A DNA stretch of 5,775 nt, taken from positions 1 through 5,775 of the forward strand of contig JACOYM010000039.1 of NCBI GenBank assembly GCA_016181905.1. The letters run 5' to 3'. Below are positions 1 to 4,611 of the stretch, piece by piece (positions within the stretch are counted from its first letter, which is position 1; each line of letters begins with the position of its first letter). Under the pieces are notes generated by a model. The model was not told the origin of the DNA, did no database searches, and saw only the letters and a program-made list of their open reading frames with translations. The position numbers were made by a program, and so were the translations under genes. The stretch comes from Candidatus Pacearchaeota archaeon. Its GTDB lineage: Archaea > Nanobdellota > Nanobdellia > Pacearchaeales > GW2011-AR1.

Positions 1-9
1 TCAAAACCC

Positions 10-399
10 TTAAACAAAAATCTGCCCAAACCTCTTCCCTTTTTTTTTTTCTTTTTCCAAAGAAATAGCAAGGCCTTTGCTTCTTGTCCTTTCTAATTTT
101 TGTGGCTTGATAAAAAACCACCCCTCATGATTAAACCTAACTGCAATCAATGGCTTCATTCCAAATATCTCAGAAAATATTAAAAAATCCTCAATCTGCC
201 TTTTGTCAATATATCTTTTCTTGTCCTTGCTTGTCTTGCACTCTATGCAGTATTTTTTTCTTGATTTGCCTGCTATCAAATCGCAGGGGCTTTCATCAGC
301 CAAGCCGCTGCCTGCCACCCTGACAGCCTTCCAGGTGTTAACATCAAACATCTTCAACAACTCTCTTTCTGCATTTGCGCCTTTCTCCTTATTTCCCAT
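10..399 (-). CDS. hjc: Archaeal Holliday junction resolvase Hjc
   Basis: Structure-specific endonuclease that cuts four-way DNA junctions during recombination and fork repair; it acts as a homodimer in the PD-(D/E)XK nuclease fold. The 129-residue length is typical of Hjc. Visible motifs: N-terminal KGANAERELL with E11 and R12; G30-S31-G32 before the acidic D40 (SPCDLIAG); and E53-C54-K55 (YCIECKTSK), giving the catalytic set E11, D40, E53, K55. The C-terminal tail is Lys-rich (EKEKKKGKR) and is encoded through an 11-A run on the coding strand (T at 40-50). The ATG at 399-397 is chosen because AGGAGGT (complement of 407-413) lies 7 nt upstream. It is the last gene of the apparent lysS-histone-hjc operon, 56 nt after the histone stop. 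Family assignment rests on motifs and is strong; stop is TAA. Confidence 0.93.
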   Translation of the reverse strand: MGNKEKGANAERELLKMFDVNTWKAVRVAGSGLADESPCDLIAGKSRKKYCIECKTSKDKKRYIDKRQIEDFLIFSEIFGMKPLIAVRFNHEGWFFIKPQKLERTRSKGLAISLEKEKKKGKRFGQIFV

Positions 400-406
400 G
401 GGAATA

Positions 407-413
407 ACCTCCT
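407..413 (-). promoter_or_regulatory. Strong Shine-Dalgarno of hjc
   Basis: The minus strand reads AGGAGGT, 7 nt before the ATG at 399. It fixes the hjc start and fits translation of an internal operon gene rather than a leaderless one. Confidence 0.85.
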
Positions 414-455
414 TTATCTTTGTCTCTCATTTTCTATCAAGAAAAAATCTGAAGC

Positions 456-623
456 CTACAAGTCCCTTGCCTGCAAAGTTCTTCTGCCGTTGGCTTTTGC
501 CCTTTCCGCAGCCTCTTTTAAGAGCTGCTCGACCTTCTTATTCAAGGCATCCGCAACCTCTGCTGCCACATTTAGCTCACTTACAGCCTCTTTTATATTG
601 CTTTTTATAATCAAGTTTGCCAT
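456..623 (-). CDS. Minimal histone-fold protein lacking helix 3
   Basis: A 55-codon gene encoding a DNA-binding histone-fold protein. From the N-terminus: a short strand-like MANLIIKSN; helix 1 at about residues 9-17 (NIKEAVSEL); the long helix 2 at about 20-45 (VADALNKKVEQLLKEAAERA); then loop 2, N45-G46-R47-R48-T49-L50-Q51-A52-R53-D54-L55. Loop 2 lines up with the GRKTIKAEDI segment of archaeal histones, keeping the R-T pair and the Asp (R48, T49, D54). The protein stops right there (TAG at 456-458), so helix 3, used by HMf-type histones to join dimers, is missing. The LIIKS start and truncated helix 3 resemble the short one-histone families of bacteria (Bd0055-like) and archaea (face-to-face type); which one is inference. 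AGGAGGT at 633-639 is 9 nt before the ATG. It lies 17 nt after lysS and 56 nt before hjc, apparently co-transcribed. Confidence 0.86.
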   Translation of the reverse strand: MANLIIKSNIKEAVSELNVAAEVADALNKKVEQLLKEAAERAKANGRRTLQARDL

Positions 624-632
624 TTTTCATTT

Positions 633-639
633 ACCTCCT
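633..639 (-). promoter_or_regulatory. Strong Shine-Dalgarno of the histone gene
   Basis: AGGAGGT on the minus strand, directly after the lysS stop (641-643). Two ATGs follow. The one at 630-628 opens a 17-codon reading frame ending in TGA. The one at 623-621 (spacing 9 nt) opens the histone frame and is the one accepted here. Confidence 0.8.
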
Positions 640-640
640 T

Positions 641-2170
641 TTATCCCTTCTCCCGCTTCAAAATCTTTAAATTTTTATAGCCATCAGAATTCATTTGAAC
701 AGAATTCTGAGGCTTCATGAATGGAAACAATATAACATCTCTGATAGATGACTGGTTTGTAAACAGCATTACAAGCCTCTCAATTCCTATTCCCACGCCG
801 CATGCAGGAGGCATTCCATATTTTAATGCGTCTACAAAGTCCATATCCGTAGGCATTGCCTCCTTGTTTCCGAGTTTTCTCTCTTTTTCCTGCTCTTTAA
901 AATTCTTTTCCTGGATTACTGGGTCATTTAACTCTGAGTATGCCCTTGCCAGCTCCAATCCCCCGACAAAAGGCTGAAATATCTCAGCCTTTGTTTCGTC
1001 TCCGCGTTTTGATTTTGTCAAAGGCGCCATTTCTATAGGATAATCTGTTAAGAATGTGGGCTGTATTAACTTATTCCTGAATAATTTTAATAGCTCTTCA
1101 GCAAGATTTATTTTTGTTATGTTGGCAGGGTCTATGCCATGCTTATACGCAATCTTTCTTGCTTCCTGGTCAGTTTTAACCTTGCTGAGGTCTATCTTCA
1201 AATGCTCCTTGATTGCATCTAAGAGGGGAATGCGTTTCCATTTGCTTAAATCTATATTATTCCCTTGATATTCAAAATTTGTCTTGCCGAACAATCTCTG
1301 GGCGATAAGCCTCATAAGTTCTGAAAATAGCCCCATGCCATCTTCATAATCTGCATATGCCTGATACCATTCTATTGTCATATGCTCTGGATTATGCTCC
1401 CTGTCAACACCTTCATTCCTGAATTTCTTGGTTATCTCATAAACCCTGTCAAATCCCCCGACAAGGCATCTTTTCAGATACAGCTCTGGCGCTATGCTAA
1501 GATAAACATCGCTGTCAAATGCATCACAATGGGTCTTGAATGGCTTTGCATTTGCCCCGCCATAAACCGCCTGCAGGATTGGGGTCTCAACCTCTATGAA
1601 GTCATTCTTTTTCATAAACTCCCTTATAGCCTGCAAAATAACCTCCCTCTTGACAAAAACCTCTTTTACCTGGGGGTTCATAATCAGGTCCAGATAACGC
1701 TTCCTGTATCTTTCCTCTTTGTCCTGCAACCCATGCCATTTTTCAGGCAGAGGCAGAATTGACTTGCTCAACAGCTCAATCTTGTCTGCAAGTATTGAGA
1801 GCTCGCCTCTTTTTGTCCTGAAAACCTTCCCCCTTACCCCTGCAAAGTCTCCTATATCAATATATTCTTTAAAAAATTCAATCTCTTTTGCAGGGCTTTC
1901 CCTGTCTTGGAAAACAATCTGAATCTTTCCCTGCTGGTCCTGTAACTTAGCAAATATTATCCCCCCAATGTCCCTTACAGCAATAATCCTTCCTGCAATC
2001 TGAGCCTCGTCCCTTGTTTTTTCTTCTGGCTCTAGCTCCTTAAACCTTTCTTGAAGCTCAGCAGAATTATTTTTCTTGCTAAAAGAATATGCATATGGCT
2101 CTGCCTTTTTTTTCCTTAGCTTTTTTATCTTTTCCTGCCTTTCCTTTAAAATCTCATCTTGCCGTGTCAT
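641..2170 (-). CDS. lysS: Lysyl-tRNA synthetase, class II
   Basis: Attaches lysine to tRNA-Lys in the cytoplasm. The 509 residues match full-length class II LysRS. Layout: a charged N-terminal helix (1-55); an OB-fold anticodon-binding domain at about 57-130 (QIAGRIIAVRDIGGIIFAKL); then the class II catalytic core from about 150 (RYRKRYLDLIMNP). Motif 1 is at about 180-200 (EFMKKNDFIEVETPIL), motif 2 at 249-270 (FRNEG at 250-254, then H259-N260-P261-E262), TDYP at 375-378, GGLELARAYSELNDP at 403-417, and motif 3 at 458-470 (GVGIGIERLVML with R465). All three motifs are intact. Many archaea use the unrelated class I LysRS, so the class II enzyme is informative about lineage. No Shine-Dalgarno is seen. 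It is the first gene of the apparent operon with the histone and hjc genes; stop TAA. Confidence 0.97.
   Translation of the reverse strand: MTRQDEILKERQEKIKKLRKKKAEPYAYSFSKKNNSAELQERFKELEPEEKTRDEAQIAGRIIAVRDIGGIIFAKLQDQQGKIQIVFQDRESPAKEIEFFKEYIDIGDFAGVRGKVFRTKRGELSILADKIELLSKSILPLPEKWHGLQDKEERYRKRYLDLIMNPQVKEVFVKREVILQAIREFMKKNDFIEVETPILQAVYGGANAKPFKTHCDAFDSDVYLSIAPELYLKRCLVGGFDRVYEITKKFRNEGVDREHNPEHMTIEWYQAYADYEDGMGLFSELMRLIAQRLFGKTNFEYQGNNIDLSKWKRIPLLDAIKEHLKIDLSKVKTDQEARKIAYKHGIDPANITKINLAEELLKLFRNKLIQPTFLTDYPIEMAPLTKSKRGDETKAEIFQPFVGGLELARAYSELNDPVIQEKNFKEQEKERKLGNKEAMPTDMDFVDALKYGMPPACGVGIGIERLVMLFTNQSSIRDVILFPFMKPQNSVQMNSDGYKNLKILKREKG
684..710. repeat. Perfect 9-bp inverted repeat in the 3' end of lysS
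   Basis: TCAGAATTC (684-692) and GAATTCTGA (702-710) are exact reverse complements around a 9-nt loop. Each arm holds GAATTC, itself palindromic. It lies within lysS codons for QNSVQMNSD, about 60 nt before the histone start, so the mRNA can fold just ahead of the next ribosome binding site. A regulatory role is inference. Confidence 0.6.
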
Positions 2171-2185
2171 GTTTAGAATATAACC

Positions 2186-2196
2186 TTAAATTTAAA
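2186..2196 (-). promoter_or_regulatory. Possible TATA box of lysS
   Basis: The minus strand reads CTTTAAATTTAAGG; the A/T core lies about 16-26 nt before the lysS ATG. It is slightly close for a leaderless start, and AT-rich sequence makes chance matches easy. There is no Shine-Dalgarno at this ATG, which favours a leaderless or very short leader. Confidence 0.4.
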
Positions 2197-2207
2197 GTTT
2201 GATAACC

Positions 2208-2263
2208 TTGAAGCTTCAAAAATCTTTTGATTTTTGATAGCTATCAAAATCTTATGATTTTGA
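2208..2263. repeat. Tandem stem-loops between acylphosphatase and lysS
   Basis: Three nested palindromic units lie in 56 bp. TTGAAGCTTCAA is a perfect palindrome at 2208-2219. Stem TCAAAAATC/GATTTTTGA (9 bp, 4-nt loop TTTT) spans 2216-2237. Stem TCAAAATC/GATTTTGA (8 bp, 4-nt loop) spans 2244-2263. The join between the two hairpins is an 18-bp perfect palindrome, TTTTGATAGCTATCAAAA (2232-2249), so the element can also fold as one long imperfect hairpin. It overlaps the last codons and stop of the acylphosphatase gene and lies upstream of the lysS promoter region. It may be a 3' end or terminator for the former, or a protein site; no clear U-tract follows, so termination is not shown. Confidence 0.7.
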
Positions 2264-2519
2264 AGTCTTTGAAATACTGAAATTTCTCATCTTTTACTTC
2301 AACATTTTTTATATGCGCAAACTTTGGCCCTTGCTTGCATACCTCTATCATCTGGTTTATCTTGTCCAAATCCCCCTCTAAAAACATTTCCACCCTGCCG
2401 TCCTCAAGGTTTCTTACGAATCCCCTCAATCCTATCTTGTCAGCATTGTCTTTTACAAAATCCCTGAAAGAAATACCATGCACTGTTCCGGATACATACG
2501 CCCTAACCGCCTTTTTCAT
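2244..2519 (-). CDS. Acylphosphatase
   Basis: Small cytoplasmic enzyme that hydrolyses acyl phosphates; at 91 residues it has the usual length of the ferredoxin-like acylphosphatase fold. The phosphate loop reads SGTVHGISFR (10-19) in place of the usual GxVQGVGFR, keeping the catalytic Arg as R19. The second signature, LRGFVRNLEDGRVEMFLEG (31-49), carries the catalytic Asn N37. The only departures are Thr-Val-His and Ile-Ser in the loop, which the family tolerates. It ends TGA immediately followed in frame by TAG. No Shine-Dalgarno precedes the ATG; a TATA-like box at the right distance suggests a leaderless mRNA. The unknown 97-residue gene ends 30 nt upstream. Confidence 0.93.
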   Translation of the reverse strand: MKKAVRAYVSGTVHGISFRDFVKDNADKIGLRGFVRNLEDGRVEMFLEGDLDKINQMIEVCKQGPKFAHIKNVEVKDEKFQYFKDFKIIRF

Positions 2520-2540
2520 AAAAATCTAATGCAAACAGGT

Positions 2541-2551
2541 TTTTTATATTT
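2541..2551 (-). promoter_or_regulatory. TATA box of the acylphosphatase gene
   Basis: The minus strand reads AAATATAAAAA, 22-32 nt before the ATG at 2519, the spacing expected when transcription starts at or very near the start codon. It overlaps the stop codon of the upstream 97-residue gene. No Shine-Dalgarno is present. Confidence 0.6.
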
Positions 2552-2843
2552 AACTCTTTTTATTTAGCGAAACTTCTCTAGAATTATGTTCTAAGCGTGC
2601 TCGTTCTTTTAGCATTTCTAATTTTAAATTAGACATTACAGCGGGGCAATCTAAAAATTCATAATGGTAGATGGAATCTTTGGTTATTATGCATGGAAAT
2701 ACCTCCATTACATTTTTATTCAATGGTCTGCAATAAAAAGGCACATTCCCCTCAATGAGAATTTTTATGAGTCTAGAAGACTCTTCTCTACTTTCCGAGC
2801 TTGAGAAATCATAAACACATTGTATGGCATAATCTTTTTCCAT
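2550..2843 (-). CDS. Hypothetical protein, 97 residues
   Basis: Not recognised. A soluble-looking protein with no signal peptide or membrane segment. The first part has a predicted helix around residues 17-31 (SREESSRLIKILIEG) followed by strand-like stretches (VPFYCRP 34-40, VMEVFPCIIT 45-54, IYHYEFLD 58-65), which suggests a small alpha/beta fold. The C-terminal third (71-97) is a charged, probably helical tail. Four cysteines (C9, C38, C51, C66) are spread out and do not form CxxC pairs, so a zinc ribbon is unlikely. The frame is credible because it has its own TATA-like box, stops with TAA 30 nt before the next gene, and its composition matches its neighbours. Function cannot be given. 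Confidence 0.7.
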   Translation of the reverse strand: MEKDYAIQCVYDFSSSESREESSRLIKILIEGNVPFYCRPLNKNVMEVFPCIITKDSIYHYEFLDCPAVMSNLKLEMLKERARLEHNSREVSLNKKS

Positions 2844-2862
2844 AGAAAAAAGATATTTTTGT

Positions 2863-2870
2863 CTTTATAA
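2863..2870 (-). promoter_or_regulatory. Possible TATA box of the 97-residue gene
   Basis: TTATAAAG on the minus strand, 20-27 nt before the ATG at 2843, preceded by a second A/T block (AAATATAAATTC, 28-41 nt upstream). Either could bind TBP. No Shine-Dalgarno is seen, so a leaderless mRNA is likely. Confidence 0.45.
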
Positions 2871-2918
2871 GAATTTATATTTTGTATCATATTGTTTAGG
2901 CAGGACAAATATATAATC

Positions 2919-3191
2919 TTACAGCCCAAAAGTATTTTCAAGCTCTTTCATCTGTTTGTACTTGGAGAAAAAATCTCTTCCTCTCTTTGTTATCCTTATT
3001 TTATTATTCTTGCCGGAAGAGCCCCTCTCTATTAAGCCATTTTTTATCAGGTTATTAAGGTATATCTTCATCTGATTATGGGAAAGATTTGCCTTATACA
3101 TCAGGTGTGTTGGCTTGATTTCCCCGCCTCTTTCTTGGATAATTGCCAGCATATCAGATACAATGTCCATTCTGCTTCTTTTTTTGTCCAT
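2919..3191 (-). CDS. Winged helix-turn-helix transcriptional regulator
   Basis: A 90-residue archaeal DNA-binding protein of the single-domain winged-helix type (resembles the HTH_45/COG3432 group; named from memory of the pattern, not a search). Helix 1 is at about 8-20 (MDIVSDMLAIIQE) and helix 2 at about 26-34 (KPTHLMYKA). The recognition helix is at about 37-51 (SHNQMKIYLNNLIKNG). The wing is at about 53-69 (LIERGSSGKNNKIRIT), followed by the typical TKRG and a C-terminal helix (70-88) that commonly dimerises. No ligand domain is visible. It lies 30 nt after the 7-TM gene and has its own TATA-like box, so it can be transcribed separately. The adjacency suggests it may control or respond to the membrane protein; that is inference. 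Confidence 0.85.
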   Translation of the reverse strand: MDKKRSRMDIVSDMLAIIQERGGEIKPTHLMYKANLSHNQMKIYLNNLIKNGLIERGSSGKNNKIRITKRGRDFFSKYKQMKELENTFGL

Positions 3192-3210
3192 CTTAGAACT
3201 TCTGCAAACT

Positions 3211-3219
3211 CTTATAATA
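3211..3219 (-). promoter_or_regulatory. TATA box of the winged-helix regulator gene
   Basis: The minus strand reads TATTATAAG, 20-28 nt before the ATG at 3191, just upstream of a leaderless start. It lies in the 30-nt gap after the 7-TM gene stop. No Shine-Dalgarno is present. Confidence 0.55.
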
Positions 3220-3221
3220 CC

Positions 3222-3914
3222 CTATTTTTTGTGCTTTAAAATCCTTATTATTAGGAAAAGAAAGATTAAATAGCTTGCTAATTCCAGAATTCTTGCTGCA
3301 ACATAGAAAATGCCAATGCTGGAAAATATAAATATTGCCTGGCTTAGCGCAAGAATAAGAAAAGCAAGAATAAGTATCTTTGTATTAATGCTCTTGTTAT
3401 TTTTATAAACCAGATAATAGTTTTTGATTATTAAAAATAAAAGCGATAATGAAGTTATATAAAAAAGATAATAAATTTTTGAGCTGAATACTGCTGATAT
3501 GAAAATAAAGTATAAAGCCAAAAACAAGGCTAAGAAAAGCTCTTTAGTGGTCTTTTTAATAACAGGAAGCCGGTATATAATATATAATCCGCTAAGTGTC
3601 AGCAGCCTATGCATGAAAAATCCTATAAAATAAAATATGTCAACAGAGCTGACAATCTCATATGTTACAATCACGCGCCCTACTGTTTGAGTGAATGGGG
3701 TGTCATAATACAGGATAAGCTTTGTAAGGATTAAAGCAAGCTGGGCAATTGCTATCAGGAAAAATCCCGCGCTAAGATACAGAAAATTCTTCTTCTTGTT
3801 GAGCTTGTACGTCCTTAAGCAAAGAGCAAAAAATACAAATAGCACTATAAAACTAATAGGGTCTATTAGAACATCTCCATTAATGAACCATTCTGGCGTA
3901 AATATAAACCTCAT
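3222..3914 (-). CDS. Seven-transmembrane protein, function unknown
   Basis: A 230-residue integral membrane protein. About seven hydrophobic segments can be drawn: 18-36, 44-69, 92-115, 125-143, 146-170, 179-198 and 202-225. Short charged links follow several of them (KLNKKK 37-42, IKKTTKE 119-125, KNNKS 171-175), and the tail is basic (KHKK). The first 17 residues (MRFIFTPEWFINGDVLI) are not a cleavable signal peptide. The Lys-rich links after segments 1, 3 and 5 and the tail after 7 would place the N-terminus outside under the positive-inside rule. No catalytic motif, histidine kinase or transport signature was found. Seven-helix proteins of this size next to a small wHTH gene are seen in archaea, so a sensory or regulatory role is possible but unproven. 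The start is supported by a TATA box; no Shine-Dalgarno; stop TAG. Confidence 0.8.
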   Translation of the reverse strand: MRFIFTPEWFINGDVLIDPISFIVLFVFFALCLRTYKLNKKKNFLYLSAGFFLIAIAQLALILTKLILYYDTPFTQTVGRVIVTYEIVSSVDIFYFIGFFMHRLLTLSGLYIIYRLPVIKKTTKELFLALFLALYFIFISAVFSSKIYYLFYITSLSLLFLIIKNYYLVYKNNKSINTKILILAFLILALSQAIFIFSSIGIFYVAARILELASYLIFLFLIIRILKHKK

Positions 3915-3937
3915 TTTCCCGACGATAAATTATTTTT

Positions 3938-3949
3938 GGTTTATAAACC
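3938..3949 (-). promoter_or_regulatory. TATA box of the 7-TM gene, palindromic
   Basis: GGTTTATAAACC is a perfect 12-bp palindrome with the archaeal TATA core TTTATAAA, 24-35 nt before the ATG at 3914. The spacing gives a leader of at most a few nucleotides. Because it is palindromic it could also bind TBP facing the plus strand. Confidence 0.65.
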
Positions 3950-3990
3950 TTATGAAACTTGTTTCTATACCTTGTCTACAGATTATTTTT

Positions 3991-4047
3991 TCACAATTGA
4001 TTTAAAAAGCAATTTCCTAGCTTTTTTAAGTTAAAGTTAAATTTCAT
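3991..4047 (-). other. 18-codon ORF behind a perfect Shine-Dalgarno
   Basis: The minus strand has AGGAGGT (complement of 4051-4057), then ATG at 4047-4045 and the frame MKFNFNLKKLGNCFLNQL ending in TGA at 3991-3993. It lies 76 nt upstream of the 7-TM start, on the same strand. It could be a leader peptide, the tail of a lost gene (the frame is open upstream without an ATG), or chance. The ribosome site is as good as those of hjc and the histone gene. Confidence 0.25.
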
Positions 4048-4054
4048 TTCACCT

Positions 4055-4150
4055 CCTCTCAATAAAATGAGGGGATTATGTTCACCTCTTTTTACCCAGG
4101 AGAGGCTTGATGCATATCTAATTGACTTTGCAAAGAGCCTCTTCAAGGGT
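4055..4150 (+). other. Structured stretch with two stem-loops
   Basis: Hairpin one is CCTCTCA (4055-4061) with TGAGGGG (4068-4074), 7 bp including a T-G pair that works only in plus-strand RNA. Hairpin two spans 4094-4150: ACCC/GGGT (4094-4097 and 4147-4150), a small bulge, then GG/TC and AGAGGCT/AGCCTCT (4101-4107 and 4136-4142), a 3x3 internal loop, TGCA/TGCA (4111-4114 and 4129-4132) and a 14-nt loop. TTCACCTC is also directly repeated 33 nt apart (4048-4055, 4081-4088). A 36-codon plus-strand frame (4067-4177) crosses it. It may be a small RNA or a leader; no known family was recognised. Confidence 0.4.
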
Positions 4151-4156
4151 TTTAAA
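4150..4156 (+). promoter_or_regulatory. TATA box of the 53-codon plus-strand ORF
   Basis: GGGTTTTAAACTAAAG on the plus strand places TTTTAAA 23-29 nt before the ATG at 4179, matching the leaderless layout of the other genes here. It is the only promoter-like signal for a plus-strand gene with an accepted frame. Confidence 0.5.
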
Positions 4157-4178
4157 CTAAAGAGAATGAAAATATAAA

Positions 4179-4340
4179 ATGGTGATTGAAGCTTTATCTT
4201 ATAATAAAAAAAGGGAAATTTCAGAAGAAATTAAAAAAGAATTGTCTATTCTATACAAACTTGGATTAGAAGACTATGAAATAAATTATATTCTATCTCT
4301 AAAAACAGAAGAAGAAGCAAGCTTAAAGCGAAGGGATTAA
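4179..4340 (+). CDS. Small hypothetical protein, 53 residues
   Basis: Not recognised. It starts MVIEALSYNKKREISEEIKK and is Lys/Glu-rich and probably all-helical, with helices at about 12-28 (REISEEIKKELSILYKL) and 31-50 (EDYEINYILSLKTEEEASLK). No Cys, no membrane segment. Evidence for a real gene: a TATA-like box at the right distance; a start 1 nt after the stop of an overlapping 36-codon frame; and an end 13 nt from the stop of the opposite-strand reading frame, as in tail-to-tail genes. It is the only supported plus-strand gene in a minus-strand window. Such a small charged protein might be an antitoxin-like or regulatory peptide, but nothing in the sequence shows this. Confidence 0.45.
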   Translation: MVIEALSYNKKREISEEIKKELSILYKLGLEDYEINYILSLKTEEEASLKRRD

Positions 4341-4353
4341 AGTAACTTAATGT

Positions 4354-4611
4354 CTATTCAGCTGAACGGGCCATTTCTCCATGAGCTTCAGTCAATTGCC
4401 TTTCTTCTATTGATTTAGCAGCTTGCTTAATCATCTTGCCATTTTTGTATTTTTCATATTTCCCTTTGCAATTGCTTATTTCTTCACATATCTTTGTTAT
4501 ATAAACATCTTGATAACCCTCTTGAGCATATTTGTTCTTGACACATCAAAAATGCTCTTTGTTCACGCTGCCTGTTTCAACTCGCAGAAAGCAAAGGCAT
4601 TTTTGAGGTGC
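4354..4611 (-). pseudogene. Coding-like remnant continuing the 68-codon ORF
   Basis: In the same frame as the ORF that ends at 4612-4614 (TGA), reading continues for 21 codons, meets a second TGA at 4546-4548, then stays open for 63 codons to TAG at 4354-4356. That last part looks coding: NKYAQEGYQDVYITKICEEI, then KGKYEKYKNGK, then QAAKSIEERQLTEAHGEM. It has no ATG near its beginning. The 21-codon middle looks poor in this frame, while another frame there reads VFEHLKNAFAFCELKQAA before its own TGA. The simplest reading is one gene broken by small insertions or deletions, or by assembly errors. Read-through or UGA recoding is a less likely alternative. The opposite strand also holds a 72-codon hydrophobic frame, judged to be the antisense shadow. 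Confidence 0.4.

Noticed and set aside
203..720. Two overlapping plus-strand frames opposite hjc and the histone gene.
   Set aside because: Ser/Phe/Leu/Pro-rich translations with no motif; they are antisense to the well-supported hjc, histone and lysS genes.
2244..2246. UGA as a sense codon genome-wide, suggested by the broken 4354-4818 frame.
   Set aside because: Acylphosphatase and Cbf5 end at TGA at the expected family lengths, and acylphosphatase has TAG directly after; standard code is the simpler reading.
4094..4150. H/ACA guide RNA, tempting because cbf5 is nearby.
   Set aside because: No ACA box at the expected distance below the internal loop and no proper pseudouridylation pocket or clear kink-turn; gene proximity is not evidence.
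4067..4177. Plus-strand 36-codon frame beginning MRGLCSPLFTQERLDAY.
   Set aside because: Too short, unrecognised, and overlaps a stem-loop region; a weak A/T box upstream (about 4036-4044) is not enough in AT-rich sequence. Kept only as part of the structured stretch.
4048..4240. Minus-strand open frame upstream of the 18-codon ORF, about 60 codons including KPLKRLFAKSIRYASS.
   Set aside because: No start codon ATG before the 18-codon part, and it runs antisense to the better-supported 53-codon ORF.
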